64,000 nt of DNA from Lysinibacillus sp. PLM2. Its GTDB lineage: Bacteria > Bacillota > Bacilli > Bacillales_A > Planococcaceae. The stretch's first letter is position 1. The number at the start of each line of letters is the position of its first letter. The notes under the pieces were generated by a model that saw only the letters and a list, made by a program, of their open reading frames with translations, ran no database searches and was not told the DNA's origin. The stretch spans positions 2,602,001 through 2,666,000 of the forward strand of contig AP025689.1 in assembly GCA_023168345.1 (NCBI GenBank), in the 5' to 3' direction. Positions 1 through 9,030 of the stretch are shown here, piece after piece. A program made the translations under genes and the position numbers.

Positions 1-737
1 ACACTTTCGTCAGCCAATATATTTGTTTGTGTATTTGCCGTTACATACTGCATCCCGATGAGATCTTCATAGTGAACTGGTTGCTCCACTAATTCAATAT
101 CAAGCCCAGCATCTTCTAGCTCTCGTATTATTTTTACTGCTTGCTTTGCAGTCCAACCTTGATTTGCATCAACTCTTAAAGTAATGTGAGGACCCACAGC
201 ATTTCGAATTTGCCTAATTCGCTCAACATCTTCATCAGGTTTTTTTCCAACCTTTATTTTTAAAATTTCAAAGCCTCGTTTTACTGCTTCTACACTATCT
301 GCAACCATTTTTGTAATTTCATTGACGCTAATCGTAATATCCGTTTTTAGTTCTTCTCGATAACTGCCCAAAACCTTGTAAAGTGGTGTCTGATATTGTT
401 TTGCAAATAGATCATAAAGCGCCATATCAACTGCTGCCTTTGCACTCGTATTTTTGTAAATACAATCATTAAGTCGCTCCATAATTGACGAGAAATCATC
501 TATGTCCATTCCGCAAATGGCTGGTTTAATATAATCTGTTATTGCGTGAACAATAGAAGCTTTTGTTTCACCTGTTATTACAGCAGTAGGCGCTGCTTCA
601 CCAATGCCTATTTGCCCATCGTCAGTAAGCACTTGGATCCCTATGTTTCGAATTTTATCAACTGTTCGAAGTGCTGTTTTAAAAGGGGTTCTAAGTGGGG
701 CTTCCACTTCAAAAAACTGTATATCTGTAATCTTCAT
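1..737 (-). CDS. Dipeptide epimerase (enolase superfamily, L-Ala-D/L-Glu epimerase-like), 3' end cut by window edge
   Basis: The reading frame starts at the ATG at 737, preceded by AGGTGA four bases upstream, and stays open to the left edge, so the C-terminal part is missing. The translation begins MKITDIQFFEVEAPLRTPF, typical of muconate-lactonizing/dipeptide epimerases. The LKIKVG stretch supplies the KxK catalytic lysine, and RVDANQGW supplies the first metal-ligand aspartate. Family members epimerise L-Ala-D-Glu from murein to L-Ala-L-Glu so that it can be used as an amino-acid source. It lies 21 bp downstream of the dppA-like gene on the same strand, so the two probably form an operon. 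Exact substrate specificity cannot be read from the sequence. Confidence 0.85.
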   Translation of the reverse strand, partial: MKITDIQFFEVEAPLRTPFKTALRTVDKIRNIGIQVLTDDGQIGIGEAAPTAVITGETKASIVHAITDYIKPAICGMDIDDFSSIMERLNDCIYKNTSAKAAVDMALYDLFAKQYQTPLYKVLGSYREELKTDITISVNEITKMVADSVEAVKRGFEILKIKVGKKPDEDVERIRQIRNAVGPHITLRVDANQGWTAKQAVKIIRELEDAGLDIELVEQPVHYEDLIGMQYVTANTQTNILADES

Positions 738-758
738 CGCTTCACCTAATCCAATTCA

Positions 759-1553
759 TTAAGTTAGAAACTGCAAAATACGTAACACTTCATAAAAATC
801 GTCTGTTATAAATTCAACGGTATTATAAGGTTTAAATGTCGCACCTGGATAAAAAGAATTACGGTATGCGCGAGTATGATCTCGGTATATAATTTCAACA
901 ACGAATTTATCCGGAAGTGTTACTTTTAGGGATTCTCGCTCCACTTTCATGGCCTGTTCTGCAAGTCGGCTTGTTTCACTAATCGCTAATTGGGGACTCA
1001 CACTAATTGTCGCCCCACCAATTCCCTCTTTTGTTGCAAAGGTAACAATATTTTCATTTAGTAATTTAACCTCTTCAGTTAAACCAACATCACCACTAAC
1101 AAATGAAACTGGAACACCGTGAAGTGCCGCTGCATAAGTATTAATTAAAAATTCACTTACATACTCACCATTAATCTTTACATCAGCGCTTGTGACGAGG
1201 GTATGAGCTAAAGGATTTCGATGGCTCCCACCTTTCGAGTGATAACCAATAAAAATTGCACGATCAAAGCTTTGATCTAAACCTGCAACCATACACATTG
1301 GCTTCCCCATCCATCCCCGAATCACCTTCACGTTTATCGGTAATTCCGAAATATCAATATTTCTAGCGGAATCATGGGCATCTTTTAAAACAATTTCTGT
1401 TGCTCCACCTTTTAACGCTCCTTCAATAGCAGCCATTACTTCTTTTGTCATTTGACTTTGAAATGGTTCGTAATCTGGTGTATTTTTCTCCGTTTCAATC
1501 CAGGTTGTAGAACCCGCCACACCTTCTAAATCGGCACTAATATAAACCTTCAT
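759..1553 (-). CDS. dppA: D-aminopeptidase DppA (peptidase M55)
   Basis: A 264-residue protein close to the family length. It opens with SADLEG, giving metal ligands Asp8 and Glu10. His60 lies in DAHDSARN, His105 in GYHSKGG and Glu134 in NGEYVSEF, matching the zinc-ligand spacing of Bacillus subtilis DppA with a one-residue offset. M55 enzymes are cytoplasmic, self-compartmentalising aminopeptidases that release N-terminal D-amino acids from short peptides such as D-Ala-D-Ala. The downstream neighbour is a dipeptide epimerase. This suggests a small pathway for recycling cell-wall or D-amino-acid peptides. No dipeptide transporter genes are in view, unlike the B. subtilis dpp operon. Confidence 0.9.
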   Translation of the reverse strand: MKVYISADLEGVAGSTTWIETEKNTPDYEPFQSQMTKEVMAAIEGALKGGATEIVLKDAHDSARNIDISELPINVKVIRGWMGKPMCMVAGLDQSFDRAIFIGYHSKGGSHRNPLAHTLVTSADVKINGEYVSEFLINTYAAALHGVPVSFVSGDVGLTEEVKLLNENIVTFATKEGIGGATISVSPQLAISETSRLAEQAMKVERESLKVTLPDKFVVEIIYRDHTRAYRNSFYPGATFKPYNTVEFITDDFYEVLRILQFLT

Positions 1554-2030
1554 CTTTATTTAAGCTCCTTTATTCTTTTAATAGATTTGCGGGATTATCC
1601 CGAATATTTTATTAAGTAATTTCTTAAAGTGAAATTCTTTTAAAGTAGCTTGGATGTTCATTCAATTTTTAGATAATTCTGTATTTTAAATAAAATCTAC
1701 CATACCTTGTAAATTTTTTCTAGATTGAAAATATAATAATTATCGACTTTTACAATTAGTTTGAAACATAATTACCCTACATTAGTTATATAAATATATG
1801 TCTTATGCAGTAGAATTCATGACTTTCTGAAGATATACTTTGTAATATTTTATTATCATTTTTTTGCTAGAATTTGTTTTTCAATAGTTTTTGAATGGAA
1901 TGTTCTTTAAGTTTATTTCAGTGTGCTTATTATTTTTGAGTTACTCTTTAACTTTGTCCGGAAGGAACTAATGAGAAAATAAAAAAGTTATTCAATGCGA
2001 GATCCACTGAATAACTTTTGAATTTGATGT
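1554..2030. other. AT-rich intergenic region
   Basis: No open frame with a ribosome site was found on either strand. The only structure seen is the terminator at 1983-2019. The rest is AT-rich and probably carries the promoter of dppA near 1554-1650. Confidence 0.6.
1983..2019 (-). terminator. Rho-independent terminator of the S58 peptidase gene
   Basis: A perfect 12-bp inverted repeat, AAAAGTTATTCA (1983-1994) with TGAATAACTTTT (2008-2019). Read on the minus strand it is followed by a T-rich run. It lies just downstream of the stop codon at 2031. Confidence 0.85.
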
Positions 2031-3083
2031 TTATATAAATCTATATTCATGTACAATATGACCATTTCGACCTTTCGTTGTCTTGGCTTGAGAAAGTGAG
2101 TTAAGAATGGCTTCTTCTGTCACTTCAGCAGCTGAAGTAAACAAGTCATTCATAACTGGATGGTCATCACGTAGCTGTTTTCGCGTTTCAATGATGTCCT
2201 TTGCAGTGTGGGGAATTTTATTAGCAGTTGTAAAGCCGATGACAATATCACCGCTTCCATGAGAAAAATGGCTACCTGTTCTCCCCAAGCCAATCCCGCA
2301 ACGTTTAATTACACGCTCAAGCTGTCGACTACTTAAAGGTGCGTCTGTTGCAAAGACAATAATAATCGATCCATCATTTGGTGATGAAATTGGGTTTGAT
2401 TGATTTATTTTTAGTCGATAGTTTTCTAATTTAAATTCGTCTGCATTCCCGAAATTAGTTAGAACCAAACAACCAACAGAGAATTTTAAATTATGTTCTT
2501 TAACATCAATGATGCGTGACGAGGTGCCGATCCCACCTTTAAATCCAAAGCACATCATTCCCTTTCCGGCTCCAACAGCTCCTTCTTCTACTGGATTTTC
2601 AGTCGCATTTTGGATTGCTTCAATGGCATGTTGAGGAGTTACCATACAAGCTCGAATGGAATTTAAAAAGCTATCATTACACTCTCCTACCACAGTATTA
2701 ATCGTCCCTGTAGTTATGCCAATGTTAGGGTTGGACTTTAACATATATTCCAATACTCCCTGTGAAACGGCAGGAACGCTAAAGGTGTTAGTTAACATTA
2801 TTGGTGCTTCAATAACCCCTAATTCATTTACTTGTACAAGTCCTGTTGTTTTTCCAAATCCATTTATAACATAACTCGCAGCAGTTACCTTTTGCTGAAA
2901 TAGATTATCACCATGAGGTAAAATGGCAGTGACCCCGGTGCAAGCATATGAATTATCTTTTTCAAGTAAATCATCCAATGTGACATGCCCGACACGTACA
3001 CCTGGAACATCTGTTATACAATTTTTTTCACCTACTGGTAATCTTCCTATGGTTATTCCTAATTCTCTTACTTTTGTGCGCAT
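2031..3083 (-). CDS. P1 family (S58) peptidase, DmpA/BapA-type aminopeptidase
   Basis: The protein resembles DmpA-type L-aminopeptidase/D-esterases, which are N-terminal nucleophile hydrolases. TGVTAILPHGDN near the N-terminus and GTINTVVGECNDS in the middle are family blocks. The segment NDGSIIIVFATDAPL contains the Gly-Ser pair where these enzymes cleave themselves, making the Ser the N-terminal nucleophile of the small subunit. I chose the ATG at 3083 because AGGAG lies seven bases upstream; a TTG at 3101 in the same frame is less likely. Family members cut N-terminal residues, including D-Ala or beta-amino acids, from small peptides, which fits the neighbouring dppA and epimerase genes. 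The true substrate is unknown. Confidence 0.85.
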   Translation of the reverse strand: MRTKVRELGITIGRLPVGEKNCITDVPGVRVGHVTLDDLLEKDNSYACTGVTAILPHGDNLFQQKVTAASYVINGFGKTTGLVQVNELGVIEAPIMLTNTFSVPAVSQGVLEYMLKSNPNIGITTGTINTVVGECNDSFLNSIRACMVTPQHAIEAIQNATENPVEEGAVGAGKGMMCFGFKGGIGTSSRIIDVKEHNLKFSVGCLVLTNFGNADEFKLENYRLKINQSNPISSPNDGSIIIVFATDAPLSSRQLERVIKRCGIGLGRTGSHFSHGSGDIVIGFTTANKIPHTAKDIIETRKQLRDDHPVMNDLFTSAAEVTEEAILNSLSQAKTTKGRNGHIVHEYRFI

Positions 3084-3352
3084 CTCCTCACTCCTAAACA
3101 ATTGCTTTACTTAATCTGTAATAAATATTTCATTATTAATAATCTAATCTCCTTTTTAAATTTAATTTATGTAGATAGTTTATCTTTCCATGTTAATAAT
3201 ATTTAAGAGTCATTTTGTGTGATTGTATAGAACTATAGATATTTTTATTTTTCACCTTTAAGTTAAAGCTTACATTTCAACAGCTTCCCTCCATGAATCA
3301 TTCATTTTGATTTCCCAGCAATCAATATCATTGATACCCTTAAATAATATAC

Positions 3353-3407
3353 GTCGGAATTCCGACTGAATAATTGTCGGTATAACGTCATTTTAAAACA
3401 TCGGTAT
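3353..3407. promoter_or_regulatory. Palindrome and TCGGTA boxes upstream of comQ
   Basis: Upstream of comQ lie a 14-bp perfect palindrome GTCGGAATTCCGAC (3353-3366) and two direct TCGGTA boxes (3377-3382 and 3401-3406) spaced 24 bp apart. The same hexamer, as TACCGA and TCGGTA, recurs at 9914-9958 at the other end of the cassette. I infer binding sites for the ComA-like regulator. The boxes differ from the TTGCGG-N4-CCGCAA site known for B. subtilis ComA. Confidence 0.45.
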
Positions 3408-3485
3408 TTTCAAAATTGCAAATCTATTAGATAATAAGTTTGTAATATTATTATAAAGAGGAATATTATGGGGGTGATTTGCTAG

Positions 3486-4382
3486 TTGAATTACAATATT
3501 ATTCTCTACAACGAAATGAAAACTATTATCCAAACGACTCCAAATCTTCAAAATCATCTACGATCACAATTGCTGCAATATATTGATACAAAAAAGGATC
3601 ACCCTATGATATTTGGCAATCTATGTGTACTTCACTATTGTGAGTTCACAGAGGAGTTTAATCCAGAAATTTATCGGATTGCTGCAGCAGTTGAATTATT
3701 GGTGTTAAGTTTTGACATAATAGACGATCTGCAAGACCAAGATACTAGCAATATTTGGACATCAACTCCTGATCTGTCCATGAATGCTGCATTGGCAATG
3801 ATTTTTATTCTCTCTAATGTAATTTTAGAAAGCAATTTCAATCATAAACATCACGCTAGAATTGTATTAGATATGTATGCATTGGATAGTATTAACGGTC
3901 AACAGCTAGATCTATTAAATTCATGTCAAAGCGAAGAAAGCTATCTGAACATGATATCTTTGAAGTCTGGGTCATTAGTAACTTTAAGTTGCTTAGTGGG
4001 TGTAGTTTTGGCGCAAGGTGACATCGATATTCGAGTGAAAGAATATTCGAATTTGATTGGTGTAATTCAACAAATCGAAAATGACATTTCTGATGTGCAG
4101 TCGATCAATGGTAAAAATGACCTGCTGAACAAAAAGTACTCATTACCGATTATTTACATCTTTGAAAAGCAAAATGATGTTTCCAAGCATCTAGAAGACT
4201 ATTATCAAGGTCTCGTAACTTCTATGGATATTGACTTCGTAAAAAAGGAATTATTTTTTGGTGGTGCTCTTCACTATGCGAAGGCTATTCGTAATATGTA
4301 CCGAATTAAAGCCCTTGAGTATATTGAGGATGTTACCATGAAGGAAGAAAGTAAAGAATATATCAAAAATCTAATGAAATGA
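3486..4382 (+). CDS. comQ: ComQ-like isoprenyl transferase (pheromone-modifying)
   Basis: A 298-residue polyprenyl-synthase-fold protein. The first aspartate-rich motif DDLQD is at residues 80-84 (in LSFDIIDDLQDQD), and a second acidic motif, ENDISD, follows around residue 200. ComQ attaches an isoprenoid chain to a tryptophan near the C-terminus of the ComX precursor and helps process it. The start is taken as TTG at 3486, nine bases after GGGGGTG; the next ATG at 3516 lacks a ribosome site. The comX gene begins 11 bp after the stop codon, followed by comP and comA, so the role rests on both motif and context. Sequence alone does not say whether the lipid is geranyl or farnesyl. Confidence 0.85.
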   Translation: MNYNIILYNEMKTIIQTTPNLQNHLRSQLLQYIDTKKDHPMIFGNLCVLHYCEFTEEFNPEIYRIAAAVELLVLSFDIIDDLQDQDTSNIWTSTPDLSMNAALAMIFILSNVILESNFNHKHHARIVLDMYALDSINGQQLDLLNSCQSEESYLNMISLKSGSLVTLSCLVGVVLAQGDIDIRVKEYSNLIGVIQQIENDISDVQSINGKNDLLNKKYSLPIIYIFEKQNDVSKHLEDYYQGLVTSMDIDFVKKELFFGGALHYAKAIRNMYRIKALEYIEDVTMKEESKEYIKNLMK

Positions 4383-4392
4383 GGAATTTAAA

Positions 4393-4554
4393 ATGAACAA
4401 ACTAATCCAATATTTAATTGAAAATCCAACTGTCGTTTCTTTACTACAACAAAACAAAGTATCTCTTGTAGGAGTTTCAGCTGCTGAACAACAAGCTATT
4501 ACAGATGCATTTAAAGAATCAACTGTTAAACCTTTGGACCTTGGTTGGAGATAA
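4393..4554 (+). CDS. comX: ComX-like pheromone precursor, 53 aa
   Basis: A short gene between comQ and comP, preceded by GAGG nine bases before the ATG. It encodes 53 residues starting MNKLIQYLIENPTVVSLLQ and ending KPLDLGWR. ComX precursors are 50-75 residues, begin with a similar hydrophobic/amphipathic segment (B. subtilis MQDLINYFLNYPE), and have a tryptophan close to the C-terminus that is prenylated. Here the only Trp is residue 52, with just one residue (Arg53) after it, which is unusually close to the end. Low overall conservation is normal for these fast-evolving peptides. The gene ends three bases before comP. The mature peptide boundaries cannot be predicted from sequence. Confidence 0.85.
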   Translation: MNKLIQYLIENPTVVSLLQQNKVSLVGVSAAEQQAITDAFKESTVKPLDLGWR

Positions 4555-4557
4555 TGA

Positions 4558-6840
4558 ATGTTTCCCCATAAATTGTTCTGGAGCATAATCACTATTTATC
4601 TAATTCTAGGATTATACCTATTCATTACGAGCATTCAATCTCCTATTGCAGGTATTGAAGTAGAAAAGAGTAATGATAAATGGGAGATTTCAAATTTTGA
4701 ATATCCTGAATTAGCTAATCTACATCACATTAACCAGGGCGATTTCCTTTTAAAGGTAAATGATCAAAATATAACTAAATTTAATAGTTTAGACTACGAC
4801 CAGACAATTCGATCTGCTAATAGTTTAACAATCATGACAAAAGAGGGAGATATTCGTGATGTGCTTTTAAGTCATTACGATCTCCCTTTCCAGTTTTTAA
4901 CCTACTTTATTTTGCCTTTATGTTATTTTTTTATCGTACTATTTATAGCTATATATTTATTTACAAATAAAAAAGGAAACTCGCTATCATTAAAATACTT
5001 AATATTATTCATGCTATCTTTGGCATTGGCCTACAGTAGCATTGCATCATCCACTCGCTTAGATAGAATTGGAATCGTCGTAAATAGCACAAGTATGATT
5101 TTAAGTGCAGTATTACTTCTCCAATTTATAAAGTATTATTTATTGTTCATCGATATAAAATTTAAAGTTTTAAACAAAAGTTCGTGGTTTTATCTTTATC
5201 CAATTATCGTATTCGTTTTGACAATACTAGAGGGACCATTTCCTTTTTTATTTTCTGTTAATACTTTAATCATTCTCTCTATATTCTTTATTTTACTAAC
5301 AATGATCATTATCATTCTCGGAATATCTCAGGTTAATTACAAAAAGCCACATATTAAATTACTGTTATGGGGTTTTATTTTACCGTTTTTACCATTTTTA
5401 TTTTTATTTGTATTACCTGTTTTAATATTTCAAGAGTTTATTATATCATCTACTGCAAGTGCTCTATTTTTATTATTAATCCCAATCGGATTTATATTTG
5501 CTCAATTATCTGAACGATTGTTCGATGTTGAATATCATATATCCAGATTAAGATACTATACGTTTTATTCACTTATCTTAACGATTTGGTTAAGTTTAGG
5601 GATTAGTTTATTAACATCGGTGTCATTCAATAATTTAGTTGATACGACATTATTTATATTCATTTCACTTGTTATTTGTTTTTATATTAAAGAAAAAATA
5701 GATTATCATAACAGGAAAGTCTTATTCTCTCCGCGTGGTGATTATATCCATCTGCTATATACAACAATTGACGAAATTGGAAATGCGATTAAAACAGAAG
5801 AAATTTTCCAGCGTTTATCGTCCATTATCTCAAAGCAATTTGAATTAGATAATGTATATGTGGTGGCGTATGATGTTCAGGAAAAAAGATTCTTACCTAT
5901 CCAAGATAGTAATAGTGCGATAATACATAAATCGCTTAACCAATCAATTTTTGAAAACCTGCAGCTAAGAGAGATTAAGAAGTTCGATTCTTACTATGTT
6001 GCTTGTTTGCACCATGATATTGAACGGAAACATTTTTTAATTATGGGAAATAACAATAATACTCAGTTAAAACATGAAGAGTTATTATGGTTAGAATTAT
6101 TAATATTGTTCGTTAACAGTTTTATAGACAGTTCAAAATTAGTTGAAGATTTGCTTGAACAATTAAAATTGGCTCAACAAAAAGGAACAGACCAACCAAT
6201 CTGGCTCAAAAAACTCGTTTGGCTCCAACTTGAGGATGAAAAAAATCAGTTAGCGCAAGAATTACACGATACAGTTTTGCAAGAGCAAATTTTCCTAATT
6301 CGTGAAATGGATTCGATCCTGTACGAAACAGATATTGATAAAATGCAGCCTAAAATTGCGGATTTCCATCGACAGCTAGTAACGATTAATCATCAACTAA
6401 GATCGTATTGTGAAAAGCTAAAGCCGCCTTTATTAGATACTTTAGGTTTAAATGCAGCACTTAACAAATTAATTATGGAAACGAAAAAGCGAGCAACTTT
6501 TTCTTTAATTACAAGCCTTGAACCAGTAAATGTAGAAAATAAACAAATACCTTTACTTATTTACCGTATCATTCAAGAAATGCTAAGTAATGCAGTAAAA
6601 CATTCGAAAGCTACCTACGTAAAAATACAGTTAAAGAACTATGAAAATGGGTTTGAAATTTTCTATATGGATAACGGTGTTGGTTGTGATATGGATACGA
6701 TTAATCAATCAGATTCGATGGGACTAACAGGAATGCGAGAAAGAGTCCTTGCCTATGATGGATATATTGATATCGATACTTATCCAAATGAAGGTATGCA
6801 AATTCATATACAAGTTGGGAATGATTTAAAAAATGATTAA
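4558..6840 (+). CDS. comP: ComP-like membrane sensor histidine kinase
   Basis: A 760-residue sensor kinase. An N-terminal membrane segment (about residues 5-25) is followed by an extracytoplasmic PDZ-like region (about 30-105, with GDFLLKVNDQNIT), then a block of several hydrophobic helices to about residue 380. A GAF-like stretch precedes the HisKA_3 box ELHDTVLQEQ, with phospho-acceptor His570. The HATPase domain has its N-box at Asn678 (SNAVKHSKA) and G-box DNGVGCDMD. This is the layout of ComP, which senses extracellular prenylated ComX and phosphorylates ComA. The start has GGAG seven bases upstream, inside the end of comX. It overlaps comA by 8 bp, so the two are translationally coupled. 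Confidence 0.9.
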   Translation: MFPHKLFWSIITIYLILGLYLFITSIQSPIAGIEVEKSNDKWEISNFEYPELANLHHINQGDFLLKVNDQNITKFNSLDYDQTIRSANSLTIMTKEGDIRDVLLSHYDLPFQFLTYFILPLCYFFIVLFIAIYLFTNKKGNSLSLKYLILFMLSLALAYSSIASSTRLDRIGIVVNSTSMILSAVLLLQFIKYYLLFIDIKFKVLNKSSWFYLYPIIVFVLTILEGPFPFLFSVNTLIILSIFFILLTMIIIILGISQVNYKKPHIKLLLWGFILPFLPFLFLFVLPVLIFQEFIISSTASALFLLLIPIGFIFAQLSERLFDVEYHISRLRYYTFYSLILTIWLSLGISLLTSVSFNNLVDTTLFIFISLVICFYIKEKIDYHNRKVLFSPRGDYIHLLYTTIDEIGNAIKTEEIFQRLSSIISKQFELDNVYVVAYDVQEKRFLPIQDSNSAIIHKSLNQSIFENLQLREIKKFDSYYVACLHHDIERKHFLIMGNNNNTQLKHEELLWLELLILFVNSFIDSSKLVEDLLEQLKLAQQKGTDQPIWLKKLVWLQLEDEKNQLAQELHDTVLQEQIFLIREMDSILYETDIDKMQPKIADFHRQLVTINHQLRSYCEKLKPPLLDTLGLNAALNKLIMETKKRATFSLITSLEPVNVENKQIPLLIYRIIQEMLSNAVKHSKATYVKIQLKNYENGFEIFYMDNGVGCDMDTINQSDSMGLTGMRERVLAYDGYIDIDTYPNEGMQIHIQVGNDLKND

Positions 6841-7462
6841 AATTTTAATAGTAGATGATCATCCAATCGTACTGGAAGGGACGAAAAATCTTTTTCAAGA
6901 TATAGAGGATATCCTAGTAGATACTAGCGATGATATTTATGCAATACATCAAATGTTAGAGGAAAGTCAAAATCCATACGATTTATACTTAATAGATATA
7001 AATATGCCCGAACAAAATGGTATTGTTCTCTGTAGTAAAGTTCGAACAACGCAACCTAATGCGAAGATCATATTGTATACGGGAGACAATATTGAAGATT
7101 ATTATTCTTTAATTTTAGAAAAAATGGTACATGGCTTATTGTCTAAAACGTCAACAAAAGAACAAATGATCCGCGCAATTCGTGCAACTATTGCCGGTGA
7201 TCTTGTCCTGCCAGCAAACTTTATTAACTATATTAAAGATTTCTATAATGCAAACCAAATCGAAGAAACTTTAAAACTAAATGAACGTGAAAAACAAATC
7301 CTTCATTATATATCAAAAGGATATACGAATAGCGCCATTGCTATTGAGCTTCAAGTAACACAACGAACAATCGAACGAAACTTATCTCAAATTTTTAATT
7401 TATTAAATGTCGCATCAAGAACAGAAGCAGTTTTAGCAGCAAAAGAAAAGAATTTAATATAA
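6833..7462 (+). CDS. comA: ComA-like response regulator (NarL/FixJ family)
   Basis: A 209-residue two-domain regulator. The receiver domain starts MIKILIVDDHP and has the phospho-acceptor Asp55 in LIDINMP, the same position as in B. subtilis ComA. The C-terminal LuxR-type helix-turn-helix covers about residues 145-205 (LNEREKQILHYISKGYTN, VTQRTIERNLSQIF). It is the last gene of the comQXPA cassette and overlaps comP. Targets are not known. TACCGA-type boxes upstream of comQ and upstream of the gene ending at 9267 are candidate sites. An equivalent role in competence is inference only, because no competence genes are in the window. Confidence 0.88.
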   Translation: MIKILIVDDHPIVLEGTKNLFQDIEDILVDTSDDIYAIHQMLEESQNPYDLYLIDINMPEQNGIVLCSKVRTTQPNAKIILYTGDNIEDYYSLILEKMVHGLLSKTSTKEQMIRAIRATIAGDLVLPANFINYIKDFYNANQIEETLKLNEREKQILHYISKGYTNSAIAIELQVTQRTIERNLSQIFNLLNVASRTEAVLAAKEKNLI

Positions 7463-7464
7463 AA

Positions 7465-7496
7465 AAACAGTCTCAAATAAGAATTTGAGACTGTTT
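7465..7496. terminator. Palindromic terminator after comA, identical copy at 9234-9265
   Basis: A 32-bp near-perfect palindrome, arms ACAGTCTCAAAT and ATTTGAGACTGT around an AAGA loop, directly after the comA stop. It is flanked by A- and T-rich bases. Exactly the same 32 bases recur at 9234-9265, beyond the IS1182-type element. Confidence 0.8.
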
Positions 7497-7505
7497 CAGA
7501 GTGTT

Positions 7506-7547
7506 GACAAAATACCTCGAGAGCTGCATCTCTCGAGGTATTTTGTC
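7506..7547 (+). terminator. Strong hairpin next to the IS1182-type element
   Basis: A perfect 18-bp stem (7506-7523 with 7530-7547) centred on CTCGAGAG/CTCTCGAG, followed on the plus strand by a run of Ts. It could be the end structure of the insertion sequence or a terminator shielding it from comA transcription. Confidence 0.6.
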
Positions 7548-7614
7548 TTTTTAAAATCGTTTAGGTATAAATTATTACCAGATTTCGGGTATTAATCGTC
7601 TCGATGAGACGCTT

Positions 7615-8973
7615 TCATCTCGTTTTATGCAGCTTTCCATGTCCAAGTAGCAAGCTTTTTAAATTTATAGCAGCAAAAGTAAGCATCGCCTGCATGGACA
7701 ATTTTTTTAAGCCCCGTAGGGTTGTCCAACGCATACCATGCTTTTCTTTAGCATCGGCAAAGACACGTTCAATTGTTTCTTTGCGTTTTGCATATATCTC
7801 TTTTACTTCAAAATGATGACGCAGATGTTCCGTCTCCTCTAAGTACCCTTCCCAAATGTGTCGTTGAATCAGCTTTATATGATTCTTATTTTCTGTACAT
7901 TGTGATATGAAAGGACAATTCGTACAAACCGTTGGATTGGATTTGTATTGGCGATAACCTTCCTTAGTTGTCGTAGTGTACTTTAGTAGCTGATTATTTG
8001 GGCAGATATAGGCATTAAGATACTCATCATAAACAAACTCATGCTTACGGAAGAAACCTTCTTTTGTTTTTGGGCGGGTGTACGGTAATACAGGTAACAT
8101 TTGATTCTCTAATAGAAAGTTCGCAATCGCAGGTGTTTTATAAGCAGCATCGGCTACCACAGCTACAGGCTTTCCGACATGTTCAATAATCTTTTCTACT
8201 AAAGGCTGGAGCATATGACTATCGTGTATATTCCCCGGAGTGACAATAGAGCCTAATACAAATCCTCTTTCATCTGTCGCTGTATGAAATGAATACGCAA
8301 ACTGTTTCGTACGTTCATCTTTTACATAGTAACCACTTTCAGGATCGGTAGTACTTTCTTTGATTTCTTTCATTTCGTCATTTTCAAATTTTTCCGGTGG
8401 AAATGGTTTTTTTCCGTTTTCCTCACGATCGATATTCAGTTCTTCTTGAAGCTTCGCTTCATAAGCACGTGTTTCTTTTCGTACAAGTTTCTTATCATAC
8501 TTTCGTTTATTAGCACTTGCCTTTACATGTGTAGAATCAATAAAAACATGGTCTTCTGATAAGAAACCACAGTCCATAATCTCTTTTAAGATACGGTAAA
8601 AAATCTGTTCAAAGATATCGGTATCTTGAAAGCGTCGTTCATAGTTCTTACCGAAGGTTGAAAAATGTGGAACTTCTGTATGAAAGCCGAATCCTAGGAA
8701 CCAACGATATGCCATATTCGTTTCAATCTCTTTAATCGTTTGGCGCATTGAACGAATGCCGAATGTATATTGAATAAACGTCATTTTAAATAGAACAACA
8801 GGATCAATACTTGGTCTTCCAACAGTGGAGTATAGATGTTCAACTAATGGATAGATAAATTTAAAATCAATTGCAGCATCTAGTTTACGGACCAGATGGT
8901 CCTTTGGTACAAGTTGTTCAATAGTTATCATTTCAAACTGTTCACGTTCATTGATTTGATTTTTCGTCATCAT
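7615..8973 (-). CDS. IS1182-family transposase
   Basis: A transposase of about 452 residues with the typical IS1182 opening (REQFEMITIEQLVPKDHLVRK, GRPSIDPVVLFKM), the DDE-domain block FIDSTHVKASANKRK, a cysteine-rich insert (CTNCPFISQC) and the C-terminal ERVFADAKEKHGMRW. I take the ATG at 8973, eight bases after AGGTGA; upstream ATG and GTG codons exist in the same frame. The coding frame is intact, so the element may still be active. It points toward comA and lies between comA and the unrecognised gene at 9267. Terminal inverted repeats could not be fixed by eye. Confidence 0.9.
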   Translation of the reverse strand: MMTKNQINEREQFEMITIEQLVPKDHLVRKLDAAIDFKFIYPLVEHLYSTVGRPSIDPVVLFKMTFIQYTFGIRSMRQTIKEIETNMAYRWFLGFGFHTEVPHFSTFGKNYERRFQDTDIFEQIFYRILKEIMDCGFLSEDHVFIDSTHVKASANKRKYDKKLVRKETRAYEAKLQEELNIDREENGKKPFPPEKFENDEMKEIKESTTDPESGYYVKDERTKQFAYSFHTATDERGFVLGSIVTPGNIHDSHMLQPLVEKIIEHVGKPVAVVADAAYKTPAIANFLLENQMLPVLPYTRPKTKEGFFRKHEFVYDEYLNAYICPNNQLLKYTTTTKEGYRQYKSNPTVCTNCPFISQCTENKNHIKLIQRHIWEGYLEETEHLRHHFEVKEIYAKRKETIERVFADAKEKHGMRWTTLRGLKKLSMQAMLTFAAINLKSLLLGHGKLHKTR

Positions 8974-9030
8974 GGTTATCATCACCTCAGAGTATTAGAA
9001 GCGTTACACTATTGTATTAGCCGATATAAG

